Shown here: positions 15,582 through 22,971 of the stretch, piece after piece
How the letters are laid out: each line of letters starts with the position of its first letter
Position numbering within the stretch: position 1 is the stretch's first letter
NCBI GenBank assembly: GCA_903830625.1
Contig: CAIKUK010000023.1
Coordinates: 1 to 45,003 of the forward strand
DNA: 45,003 bases
Reading direction: 5' to 3'
DNA from: Candidatus Yanofskyibacteriota bacterium
Lineage (GTDB): Bacteria > Patescibacteriota > Minisyncoccia > 2-02-FULL-40-12 > GWA2-44-9
Position numbers and translations under genes: made by a program
Notes under the pieces: model-generated
Told to the model about the DNA's origin: nothing
The model's database searches: none
The model's input: only the letters and a program-made list of their open reading frames with translations

Positions 15582-17101
15582 TGGAAAAGAACTGGTCGGT
15601 GGTCATGTTCGATTTCTTTGAGAACCTGTTCGGCTTGGCCGGCGAGATTGGTTTGACCATTCTCAGTCGGGCCTATCGCTACATCAAGTTCGTCTTGAAG
15701 TGGTCGGGCATCGGTCTGGCTCTCAGCGCGATTGTTGGCACCATCGGCGCCCGCTTCGACCAATCCGGGGTCGTGTTTGTGGGCATTGCCGGCGTGGGAC
15801 TCAGTATCGCCTTTGCCTTTCTGGCCTTGTCTCCCGTGGTTTACCTTCTGTGGACGGCGGGAGAAAAAGACCGGAAGATCGGGCGAATCGCCCAAACCGC
15901 GTTTGTTCTCATGACCGGCATGCTTGTTCTGGGCGTGTACGTGGCAGTGTTTCACGCTTGGCAGAGTCCTGAATTCTGGATCCTGTTGGTCGCAGTCGGT
16001 ATTCTTATCATGGCCACGGTCATGGCCGGCAGTTCCATCAGTCCGGAGGCAATCGGGGGTTGGGCCAAACGAGTCAGTATCATCGTTGTCGTGCTTATGG
16101 CCGCGTCTTTTGGTATCAATCAGCTTCCGGACTTCTACCGAGCCAAGTTTACCGACAGCGCCAAGATGACGATCGGCCTCGACAGCGACGAAGTGGCCTA
16201 TGAGAGCATCGACAAGTTCTTCTCCGGCGACGGCAAGCCTATCATCTGGTATACGGAAAACAGCGGCAACCGGAAGTTCTACAAGGCGCCGGGATTCGAC
16301 AAACGGACGGGCGATTCCCGTATCGCCATTACCAAGCAGATCGTGGAAGAGGAAGATTCCCGGCGTACTCTGGAAAAACAGTCCGAAGAGAAGAGGGTTG
16401 CTGACGAGCAAAAAGCAGTAGCTGACGCCGAAGCGGCCAAACTTCAAACTGAAGCAGCTAGGCTCCAAGCCGAAGAAGAGAAGAGGCAAAAGGCTCAGCA
16501 GGCCGCTGAAGAAACAGCCCGTCAACAGCGGGAGCAGGAGATACAAGCGACGCAGCAGCGCGCTGAAGCCGAACGCGCCGCTCAAGAAGCGGCGCGAGAA
16601 GAGCAACTGCGTCTGGCTCGGCAACCGATACCAGTGGCCAGCACGATCATGGGGCCGAGCGACCAATCACAAGATATCGTGGTTACTCGTCCGAGTACAC
16701 AGTTCATGTATCAGGGAACGACGTTTGTTCCAGAGCAAAGCGTCGTTACGTTTGACATCACTGGCGTGAAACCGAATTCGGACAAGAATAAGTACGACGT
16801 GACGCTCCAGCCGGAGATGCTCATCTCCAATGGTCAGAAGTACGATATCTCTCGGCGAGCGGAACCGGTCCAGCTTACTGTGAAGAAAGATAACTCGAAC
16901 AGCATCCGGAACGCTATCATTGGGGCTGGTGTGGGCGCCGCTGGCGGCGCCCTACTCGGCGGCAAGAAAGGCGCCTTCGCCGGTGCAGCTATCGGTGCCG
17001 TGGCCGGCACAATTATTCCGATGGTCAGCCATGGCTACAAATTCCAGCTGACGGCCGGCGACCCGATGCCGCCAGTCATTATCAGGCCGATGGTTCCCTA
17101 G
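15581..17101 (+). CDS. multi-pass membrane protein with coiled coil and glycine zipper
   Basis: I do not recognise the family. About four to five hydrophobic segments lie in residues 35-190, followed by a long Gln/Glu/Ala-rich coiled coil (about 255-350), a beta-rich region and a glycine-zipper segment near the end (GAGVGAAGGALLGG, GAAIGAVAGTI). The architecture suggests an envelope or membrane-remodelling role. A start at the GTG 15578 is possible, but GGAGG at 15570-15574 fits the ATG at 15581, which overlaps the upstream stop. The long antisense ORF at 15431-16666 is a shadow of this coding sequence. Confidence 0.72.
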   Translation: MEKNWSVVMFDFFENLFGLAGEIGLTILSRAYRYIKFVLKWSGIGLALSAIVGTIGARFDQSGVVFVGIAGVGLSIAFAFLALSPVVYLLWTAGEKDRKIGRIAQTAFVLMTGMLVLGVYVAVFHAWQSPEFWILLVAVGILIMATVMAGSSISPEAIGGWAKRVSIIVVVLMAASFGINQLPDFYRAKFTDSAKMTIGLDSDEVAYESIDKFFSGDGKPIIWYTENSGNRKFYKAPGFDKRTGDSRIAITKQIVEEEDSRRTLEKQSEEKRVADEQKAVADAEAAKLQTEAARLQAEEEKRQKAQQAAEETARQQREQEIQATQQRAEAERAAQEAAREEQLRLARQPIPVASTIMGPSDQSQDIVVTRPSTQFMYQGTTFVPEQSVVTFDITGVKPNSDKNKYDVTLQPEMLISNGQKYDISRRAEPVQLTVKKDNSNSIRNAIIGAGVGAAGGALLGGKKGAFAGAAIGAVAGTIIPMVSHGYKFQLTAGDPMPPVIIRPMVP

Positions 17102-17126
17102 AAAGGGGGTTCAGAAACCATTCAGG

Positions 17127-17150
17127 GCCCCGCGCACGCGCGGGGCTTTT
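17127..17150 (+). terminator. terminator after the glycine-zipper gene
   Basis: GCCCCGCGC pairs with GCGCGGGGC and is followed by TTTT. Confidence 0.8.
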
Positions 17151-17209
17151 ACTTTCCCCGAAGATTTTACGGGGTGACTATCAACACGCCTTATTTTAAT
17201 AATTAGGTC

Positions 17210-17236
17210 AAAACAGGCCCTTTTGGGCCTGTTTTT
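17210..17236 (+). terminator. second terminator upstream of ORF 17352
   Basis: AAAACAGGCCC pairs with GGGCCTGTTTT over a TTTT loop. It insulates the next promoter from read-through. Confidence 0.75.
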
Positions 17237-17243
17237 GATGGGT

Positions 17244-17272
17244 TTGCATTTGGGGGTGAATTGTGGTATAAT
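17244..17272 (+). promoter_or_regulatory. promoter for ORF 17352
   Basis: TTGCAT and TATAAT are separated by 17 nt. The leader is about 70 nt and contains GGCACATTCCGTGCC, a small hairpin. Confidence 0.72.
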
Positions 17273-17351
17273 TGAAGTACATAGCAACGGTTATGGCACA
17301 TTCCGTGCCTAGACCATTTGACAATCAACTTTGGAAATTAAGGAGGCAGCC

Positions 17352-17804
17352 ATGCGCAAGCTCAATCTCGCGCTCATCGTTCTCGTCGTTCTGGCGCTGG
17401 CTTCCTCCAGCGTTTTGGCTCAAGAGGTGACGGACGGTGGTGAATCCCGCCAGCTCAAAATTGCGGCGTGGATGTTTGCCGCTGGAGCTGCCAGTGATGA
17501 CGCCTCAACCTGCTGGGCTCTAAATCGGTATCGAGATCATATCTGGGAGGCAAACCCGCTAATTAAGGGGTTGGATCAACAGCCGGTTCTATTGACGACC
17601 GTTTCTGTCGCAGCCGACGTTGCGGGTGCCTGGGCCTGGACCCATTTTGTGGGACGGAAACACCGGCGGATAGCTATTGTTGGCTTCTATGCCATGGCCG
17701 GCGTTCGGACGTGGTTAGCGATTAAGAACACCAGGAACATCCGGAGTGCGGCGCGAATGCCGACTCTGCCGCCACCGGGAACATTTGTTTTACGAGTGCC
17801 TTAA
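17352..17804 (+). CDS. exported small membrane protein, possibly DUF5658-like
   Basis: The start is the ATG after AAGGAGGCAGCC, not the upstream track start. A signal peptide (MRKLNLALIVLVVLALASSS then VLAQ) is followed by three or four hydrophobic helices. The segment DDASTCWALNRYRDHIWEANP resembles the Asp...Glu-x-Asn-Pro pattern of DUF5658-type membrane proteins, but this is a weak match by eye. It is 150 aa. The next gene has an almost identical signal-peptide DNA segment. Confidence 0.65.
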   Translation: MRKLNLALIVLVVLALASSSVLAQEVTDGGESRQLKIAAWMFAAGAASDDASTCWALNRYRDHIWEANPLIKGLDQQPVLLTTVSVAADVAGAWAWTHFVGRKHRRIAIVGFYAMAGVRTWLAIKNTRNIRSAARMPTLPPPGTFVLRVP

Positions 17805-17818
17805 CACTGGAGGATGTC

Positions 17819-18400
17819 ATGCGCAAAACATTCGGCTTCGTTCTCGTCGCGGTTCTGGCGCTGGCTTCCTCCAGCGCGTGTCACAATCCGAATTCTCCAG
17901 ACGGATATAACCCGAACGACCCCATCGACAAGGACAATGTCCCTGTCTGCACGGGCAACTGCACACTGGCCACGGCGACCTTCGGGGTCTACGAGGGCGA
18001 CTGCGTGGATGACGCGGCGATGTGTACCAGAGAGATTTTTCCGACCGAAGATGCGTCTCTCTGGGTTGACGGCAGGGAGAAGACGTACATTCTGACAAGC
18101 TATCGGCAAAGGTACACACTCCATTTCTGGGTGACCCATTCGGGTGTGCCTCAACGGAAAGTCATCATGGGACTTACGGCACCGCTTGGAGCCTCTGCGG
18201 GACAAGGGTCAGGCTTTTTTGAGAAAGATATCCCGTCTCCTGTCCACATTGCCGCTTCGTTCAATATGACCTTCCCTGATGGTGTTAGCGCGACAACCAC
18301 GGGTTTGGGGAGTGTGTTTTTTCAGGAAAACCAGTGGGATCTCTCTCTTAACCCAAACAGTTGGGAAAAGAAACTGGGATTCAGGGTGGTCAGGCCGTAA
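17819..18400 (+). CDS. predicted lipoprotein, 193 aa
   Basis: I do not recognise the mature domain. The N-terminus MRKTFGFVLVAVLALASSSAC ends in a lipobox with Cys at 21, so signal peptidase II processing and lipid anchoring are likely. The mature part has more cysteines (VCTGNC, GDCVDDAAMC) that could form disulfides, then a beta-rich region. TGGAGG precedes the ATG. It follows ORF 17352 by 14 nt and is probably in the same transcript, with a terminator after it. Confidence 0.7.
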   Translation: MRKTFGFVLVAVLALASSSACHNPNSPDGYNPNDPIDKDNVPVCTGNCTLATATFGVYEGDCVDDAAMCTREIFPTEDASLWVDGREKTYILTSYRQRYTLHFWVTHSGVPQRKVIMGLTAPLGASAGQGSGFFEKDIPSPVHIAASFNMTFPDGVSATTTGLGSVFFQENQWDLSLNPNSWEKKLGFRVVRP

Positions 18401-18425
18401 GCGAAAGGAGACAACTCGACCGTCC

Positions 18426-18461
18426 AAGGCCATGCTTCTCGAAAGGAGCATGGCCTTTTTG
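18426..18461 (+). terminator. terminator after the lipoprotein gene
   Basis: AAGGCCATGCT pairs with AGCATGGCCTT and is followed by TTTTTG. Confidence 0.85.
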
Positions 18462-18483
18462 TTTACAATTTAATTTTCAGGGG

Positions 18484-18492
18484 TGATACAAT
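18484..18492 (+). promoter_or_regulatory. extended -10 of a near-leaderless promoter for ORF 18499
   Basis: TGATACAAT ends 6 nt before the ATG, so the mRNA would start at or next to the start codon. Confidence 0.6.
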
Positions 18493-18498
18493 GTATTC

Positions 18499-18990
18499 AT
18501 GAAGATAAATATGCCCAAGAGAACCTTGATAGGAATTTCTCTCGGTTTGGCTTTAGTCTTGGTAATAAGTGGTTACTATTTTTATAATTCAAAACTTGCC
18601 GGGGATAATAATTCAAATGAATTTTTGGGGGCAGTTACGGATATAAAAGGCGAAGTCATTACTTTGCGTGGTAATTTTGTTTCAATGCCCAATGCCGCCT
18701 CGCGCTCGTTCTCGTTTGTCATAAATGAAAAAACTGTTTTTAAAAAAATCAGCACCAGACTCCCGTCGCTGGAAGATATTAAAAAAGAAATAGAAATTTC
18801 TAAAAAATCAAGCGGCAGTTTTACTGTAACTCCTACCGAGGAAGTTGGATACCTTGCTGATCTTGAGAATTATTTACTGCAAGGAGACTCTGTGTATGTA
18901 AAAGCAGATTTTCCTAATTCCGTTGATAATTCTGGAATTCCGGTGGCATCTCTTGTTTCTTATCATATAATAATTAACCCGGCTGAATGA
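18499..18990 (+). CDS. membrane-anchored hypothetical protein, 163 aa
   Basis: One N-terminal transmembrane helix (about 9-30, LIGISLGLALVLVISGYYFY) is followed by an exported domain of mixed beta strands that resembles the small OB-like envelope domains common in CPR proteins (FLGAVTDIKGEVITLRG). I cannot name the family. It precedes the large surface protein by 7 nt and is likely co-expressed with it. Confidence 0.65.
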   Translation: MKINMPKRTLIGISLGLALVLVISGYYFYNSKLAGDNNSNEFLGAVTDIKGEVITLRGNFVSMPNAASRSFSFVINEKTVFKKISTRLPSLEDIKKEIEISKKSSGSFTVTPTEEVGYLADLENYLLQGDSVYVKADFPNSVDNSGIPVASLVSYHIIINPAE

Positions 18991-18997
18991 TGCTTTT

Positions 18998-21127
18998 ATG
19001 ACTAATTTTATTAAATTTTATAAAAATAAAAATTTATCTTTAGTTTTAATTTTAATCCTAGCAAGTTTATTAGGGGTATTACATACAGCAAGTGCAAGAG
19101 AAGAGTATGATGACTGGGGTTATTACCAATGCTCTCGCCATGGGTGGCACGAACAGAATTATTGTGATTATGTCTATAATTATATTTCTGGTTTTCCAGA
19201 AGCCGTTTCTGTTAATTGGCAAGCAAATGGTCATCGTCATGGGAGTTCAGAGATTTGGACGGCTGTCTGTCTAACTAATATATTTACTGGCGGTGCTGAT
19301 TGTCAATATTTTAATTGTCATGGCGATCAATGTGGTTCAGAATATGGCGATGAGCATCCTTTTAATAATCTAGGGTGGGGAGTTTTTGGATTATCTGGAT
19401 TGGCCGAATATAGAATCAGCCGGGCTGCATATGTAGAGGATGCCGAAGTTCAACTTGCCGTACAGACAACCTCTCAATACCCCGATCCTATTTATGGTTG
19501 TACTGACCCGAACGCCACTAATTATGATCCTGAGGCCAATACCAATGACGGCAGTTGTGTTTATGGCCATTTTGTTAACTTAAATTTTTACGTTAAAAAT
19601 CAGTACAACCAAGCCGTTTCAGGAGCATATATTGCCATAGATCAAGATTTTGGTAATGGAACTACCCGCACTGCTGACGGCAGTGGTTTTGCCAATTTCG
19701 GCGTTCTAAACAATAAAACGATCGGCTACTATGTTTCCGCTAATAGTTGCAGTGGTAATAGTGGCTCAATTTGGTCAAATGAAGGAGCTACAGCCAACGT
19801 GACGCTTAATTGTATTGTCGGCCGGTATAAATGCGTAAATCAAGGTCAATGCTCTTGGGTTGACGGTGATGTAGGGTCTAATCAATGTAGTCAAAATTCT
19901 GATTGCTGTGTATCCAATTATGGCAGTTCCTGCACTTCGGCTGCTAATGCCTGCGGTCAGACAAGTTCCGGCACTATATCATGTAATGGCAGTTGTTCAG
20001 CCACAACGCCTGCTCTCCCGCCCAATTACGGCACCTCCTGCACTTCGGCCGCTAACGCTTGCGGTCAAACCAATACTGGCACGATCTTATGTACTGGCCT
20101 TTGTTCGGCCACAATCCCGGCTAATCCATCCGGCTATGGCAGTTCCTGTACCTCATCGGCTAATGCTTGCGGTCAAACTAGCACCGGCACCATCCTATGC
20201 GACGGCACTTGTTCGGCTACACCCCCACCGCTAAGTTCTTGTCCGGCGACATCAGTTTCCATTTCTTCTAGTCCGACTTCGGTGATATGGAACGGTTCGT
20301 CAACGATTACTTGGTCTTCGCAGAATGCCACTTCCTGCACGGCTTCGGGCGACTGGTCGGGGAGCAAATCAGGTTCAGGGTCAGTATCTACGGGTGCTCT
20401 GACTCAAGTCAGAACCTACACCTACACCTTGAGTTGCACCGGATTAAACGGCACGGATACAAAAAGCGCTACTGTTGCGGTGGCGGCGCCGGTGCCAAGT
20501 GTGGGCCCTGGCAATCCAACTTATTCCATACCAAATTATTGCGCTTCTGGGCCGGGGGGATATGTCACTTGGTCATATACTGATCCGGCTAATAGTCCGC
20601 AGACTGCCTATGAAATTCAGATTACCAATATCGGCAACTTCAACAACCCGATGTATGACAGCGGAAAATTAAATTCCAGCAGTCGTGTTTTCGCCATACC
20701 CAATGGAATCTTGACTTGGAATACGACATACAAAGCCCGAGTCAGAGTTTGGAATAGTTATGATAGCGTATCTGCTTGGTCAGGCGATACAGGCAGTTGG
20801 ATGACACCAAGCTATGCCTACCCCAATGTCATTCCGCTATACCAGTTCACTTGGCCGACTTCACCTAAGCCTCAACAAAATAAATTGCTGCAATTTACCG
20901 ACCATACTGTGTTTGGGGGAGGCAATGAAAACAACCGCCAATGGAGCTGGACCTTCGGTGATGGGGGAACGTCGACTCAACAAAGCCCAGCCCATACCTA
21001 TTCCACGGTGGGTAATTACACAGTCAGAGAAACGGTTACCGATGCCGCCAATCAGACTTGTTATTACGAACAAACTATTAATATCCAAAAACCGATACCG
21101 GTCATCAAAGAGGTGGCACCGAAGTAG
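18998..21127 (+). CDS. large secreted surface protein with Cys-rich repeats and a PKD domain
   Basis: The signal peptide covers about 1-33. A Ca-binding-like motif (GCTDPNATNYDPEANTNDGS) lies near 167-186 and resembles thrombospondin-3/EF-like loops. A carboxypeptidase-regulatory-like beta domain follows at about 195-275. Three tandem 36-residue Cys-rich repeats cover 307-414. Ig/fibronectin-like segments are next, and a PKD domain lies at the end (WTFGDGGTSTQQSPAHTYS). The protein ends after the PKD domain without a visible anchor or sorting motif. A role in adhesion to a host cell is an inference from architecture only. Confidence 0.8.
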   Translation: MTNFIKFYKNKNLSLVLILILASLLGVLHTASAREEYDDWGYYQCSRHGWHEQNYCDYVYNYISGFPEAVSVNWQANGHRHGSSEIWTAVCLTNIFTGGADCQYFNCHGDQCGSEYGDEHPFNNLGWGVFGLSGLAEYRISRAAYVEDAEVQLAVQTTSQYPDPIYGCTDPNATNYDPEANTNDGSCVYGHFVNLNFYVKNQYNQAVSGAYIAIDQDFGNGTTRTADGSGFANFGVLNNKTIGYYVSANSCSGNSGSIWSNEGATANVTLNCIVGRYKCVNQGQCSWVDGDVGSNQCSQNSDCCVSNYGSSCTSAANACGQTSSGTISCNGSCSATTPALPPNYGTSCTSAANACGQTNTGTILCTGLCSATIPANPSGYGSSCTSSANACGQTSTGTILCDGTCSATPPPLSSCPATSVSISSSPTSVIWNGSSTITWSSQNATSCTASGDWSGSKSGSGSVSTGALTQVRTYTYTLSCTGLNGTDTKSATVAVAAPVPSVGPGNPTYSIPNYCASGPGGYVTWSYTDPANSPQTAYEIQITNIGNFNNPMYDSGKLNSSSRVFAIPNGILTWNTTYKARVRVWNSYDSVSAWSGDTGSWMTPSYAYPNVIPLYQFTWPTSPKPQQNKLLQFTDHTVFGGGNENNRQWSWTFGDGGTSTQQSPAHTYSTVGNYTVRETVTDAANQTCYYEQTINIQKPIPVIKEVAPK
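19916..20239 (+). repeat. three tandem 108-bp coding repeats in the surface protein
   Basis: Each unit encodes about 36 residues of the form YGSSCTSAANACGQT, SGTISC, GSCSAT, with four cysteines per unit. Units start at 19916, 20024 and 20132. The DNA is clearly similar but not identical between units. Confidence 0.85.
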
Positions 21128-21131
21128 GCGC

Positions 21132-21165
21132 TTAAAACCGCCCGCTATCTAGCGGGCGGTTTTAA
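21132..21165 (+). terminator. terminator after the surface protein
   Basis: TTAAAACCGCCCGCT pairs with AGCGGGCGGTTTTAA over ATCT. Confidence 0.85.
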
Positions 21166-21188
21166 CTTGAAAATTTGGTAAAATAAGA

Positions 21189-21194
21189 TATAAT
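21189..21194 (+). promoter_or_regulatory. -10 box for ORF 21204
   Basis: TATAAT ends 9 nt before the ATG, which implies a leaderless or very short leader mRNA. Confidence 0.55.
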
Positions 21195-21203
21195 TTCGGG
21201 ATT

Positions 21204-21713
21204 ATGACAGAAAATCATCCTTTGCCGTTGCACAATGTTCGGATAAAAAAACTCAAGTCGCTTTTGGCTATCGTTGAGAATTCCGTCAAAGGCGGGGATA
21301 ATTATTTGTTTAGGAATCTTTATGCCGATGAAAACGGCCAGGAGATAGATATTTTGGAGAACGGGGGCAACTCCTGTGCTGTTTTTATTTCCTGGATACT
21401 TTTAGCTTTGGAATTAATTAAACGTCCTCATGCCACTGTTTATGCCACCGAAAAAGATTTATTGGTTAGCGGGTGGTTTGAAATTAAGGAATTAAAACCC
21501 GGGGCGGTAATTATTTGGGAAAAAAGAAATGGTTCAATGATGAATGACCGCGAGATCCCCAAAGAACATATGGGATTTTATGTTGGTAATGATGAGGCCA
21601 TCAGTAATGATTCTCAAGGCACTGGTTTCCCGTGGCGGCATCACGTGACCTATAACGGGACTAGAAAAGTGGAGAAAATACTCTGGCATCCCGCTCTTGA
21701 AGACCTTGGATAA
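21204..21713 (+). CDS. putative NlpC/P60- or CHAP-like cysteine peptidase
   Basis: A Cys in GGNSCAVFISWILL, a hydrophobic helix after it, a basic strand (LKPGAVIIWEK) and a His in KEHMGFYVGNDEAI are arranged as in papain-like NlpC/P60 or CHAP folds. These enzymes cut peptidoglycan peptides or amides. There is no signal peptide, so it could act in the cytoplasm or be exported another way. It is 169 aa. Its stop overlaps the start of the GIY-YIG gene. The assignment is by eye and moderate. Confidence 0.6.
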   Translation: MTENHPLPLHNVRIKKLKSLLAIVENSVKGGDNYLFRNLYADENGQEIDILENGGNSCAVFISWILLALELIKRPHATVYATEKDLLVSGWFEIKELKPGAVIIWEKRNGSMMNDREIPKEHMGFYVGNDEAISNDSQGTGFPWRHHVTYNGTRKVEKILWHPALEDLG

Positions 21714-22003
21714 TGTATTACATGTACGTGTTAAAAATGGTGAACGGTAAGTTGTACATCGGGTTTACAAATGATATTCGTAAAAGAGTAAAAGAACATC
21801 ATAATGCTGAAGTATTTACAACGAAGAAGTTTTTACCTGTGAAATTAATTTATTACGAATGTTATTTATCCAATGAAGATGCTAGACAACGTGAATTAAT
21901 GTTAAAAAAGTTTGGAAGTTCTTATAGCCACTTGAAACATAGAATTACTAACAGCATAAAAGGTCTTCAAGGGCGGGAGCATCCGGAGTTGGATAATGGA
22001 TAA
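21713..22003 (+). CDS. GIY-YIG domain endonuclease-like protein (UPF0213/YhbQ type)
   Basis: The 96-aa protein begins MYYMYVLKMVNGKLYIGFTNDIRKRVKEH, with the YVL...LYIG version of the GIY-YIG motif and the following Arg. Members are single-domain nuclease-fold proteins, often of unknown role in bacteria. It is translationally coupled to the upstream gene (TAATG overlap). It is not part of a visible intron here, so a link to the group I intron at 22732 is not implied. Confidence 0.88.
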   Translation: MYYMYVLKMVNGKLYIGFTNDIRKRVKEHHNAEVFTTKKFLPVKLIYYECYLSNEDARQRELMLKKFGSSYSHLKHRITNSIKGLQGREHPELDNG

Positions 22004-22012
22004 TAATTACCC

Positions 22013-22054
22013 AACCCACACACTTTTGCTCGTACGAGCAAAAGTGTGTGGGTT
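22013..22054. repeat. perfect 42-nt palindrome
   Basis: AACCCACACACTTTTGCTCG followed by TACGAGC and the exact reverse complement leaves no loop mismatch. It lies in the 63-nt gap between ORF 21713 and ORF 22067 and has no T-tract, so it is not a normal terminator. It would extrude as a long hairpin. Confidence 0.85.
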
Positions 22055-22066
22055 GCCAAGCGATAC

Positions 22067-22612
22067 ATGTTGGAGATAAAAATAGACCTGCCGGTCTGCA
22101 ATCAATTTGACGATAATCATGATAAGCAATGGGCGCACCGGATGTGCGCCATTTGTTCGTTATGGATGTTATTAAAATTACATAATTCCGAATTTAATAT
22201 TTCGGCAGAAGAACTTCTGCGAGAAGGATTATCGGCGGATGCCTATCTTGAAAATGTCGGCTGGAAGCATGCCGGTATTGTTGAACTGGCGGGCCGGCAC
22301 GGTTTAGAATTACAATACGCCCCGAGATTTTTTTATACTTTGGAAGAGAAAGAAACTGGCATGGCGATTATCAATGCCAATCTCAAAAACAATCATCCGG
22401 CCATGGTTTCAGTATTCCATCATTTAAATCCGGCCAAAGGCGGACACATGGTGGTGGTGCATGGTCTTCAAGAATTTAGCGGACAGACAATCGGCTATTA
22501 TATTCAAGACCCAGATGCTTCATTCCGTGGTCATAATTATTTCCTCACTAAACAAGAATTTGTAGACGGCTGGCGCGGGGGATTGATTTACCAGGACCAA
22601 TTGCAAACCTAA
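22067..22612 (+). CDS. putative C39-like cysteine peptidase
   Basis: The pattern fits papain-like C39 or BtrH/C39-like peptidases: a Cys in AHRMCAICSLWMLL near the N-terminus, a His in KGGHMVVVHG and an Asp in QDPDAS. These folds cut peptides or amides. There is no transporter domain or signal peptide. I chose the ATG at 22067 because the track's start lies inside the palindrome. With ORF 21204 it frames the GIY-YIG gene, so two peptidase-like genes flank it. Function is inferred. Confidence 0.65.
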   Translation: MLEIKIDLPVCNQFDDNHDKQWAHRMCAICSLWMLLKLHNSEFNISAEELLREGLSADAYLENVGWKHAGIVELAGRHGLELQYAPRFFYTLEEKETGMAIINANLKNNHPAMVSVFHHLNPAKGGHMVVVHGLQEFSGQTIGYYIQDPDASFRGHNYFLTKQEFVDGWRGGLIYQDQLQT

Positions 22613-22683
22613 AAACCGCCGACAGAGATTCTTAGAGCGGCTAAAGCACGCTCAAGAAACTTCTCCGAAAGGCGGTTTTTAGG
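22608..22683 (+). terminator. terminator-like long hairpin after ORF 22067
   Basis: CCTAAAAACCGCC pairs with GGCGGTTTTTAGG and encloses an inner stem (TTCTTAGAGCG with CGCTCAAGAA). It is bidirectional, because the tRNA-Asp gene ends next to it from the other side. Confidence 0.7.
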
Positions 22684-22690
22684 TTACGTT

Positions 22691-22971
22691 TGGCGGGGCC
22701 GACGGGGCTCGAACCCGCAACCTCGTCCGTGCACTGGTTCAGAACTTTCGTACTGAGGTGGACTATATCATTCCCATAGATTAAATCTTTAGGGACTCCG
22801 GTATCTAGTCTCTACGGCGCTCTCATCTTGCTGAAGATAAGTTCCCACGGTGTTCGCATGTCTTGCTGAAGATTTAGCCTTCACCGTTATCCCGGAATTT
22901 TTCAATCCGCCTTTCGGCTGGAAAGCTGCATATCTACAGGGACGCACTCTAACCAATTGAGCTACGGCCCC
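22691..22971 (-). tRNA. tRNA-Asp(GUC), interrupted by a group I intron
   Basis: On the minus strand the exons are GGGGCCGTAGCTC... and ...CGGCCCCGCCA. After removal of 22732-22935 the anticodon stem CGTCC/GGACG closes a CUGUCAC loop, the same loop as bacterial tRNA-Asp. The discriminator is G73, an Asp identity base, and CCA is encoded. The T-arm is GCGGGTTCGAGCCCCGT. The cut falls between U35 and C36 of the anticodon. Confidence 0.9.
22732..22935 (-). mobile_element. group I intron in tRNA-Asp, about 204 nt
   Basis: P1 is formed by exon CUGU and intron GCAG, with the required U-G pair at the 5' splice site. The conserved core shows GTAGAGACTAGATA (R-like) and GATATAGTCC (S-like), and the last intron base is G. 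It has no internal ORF. Its length is close to the small tRNA introns of Azoarcus and Anabaena. Boundaries are inferred from the tRNA fold. Confidence 0.88.

Noticed and set aside
15431-16666. 411-aa ORF on the minus strand
   Set aside because: It runs antisense to the membrane/coiled-coil gene, has biased composition caused by the other strand's codons, and lacks a promoter or ribosome-binding site.
19916-20239. CRISPR-like array
   Set aside because: The repeats are coding, in frame, contiguous and vary between units without spacers.
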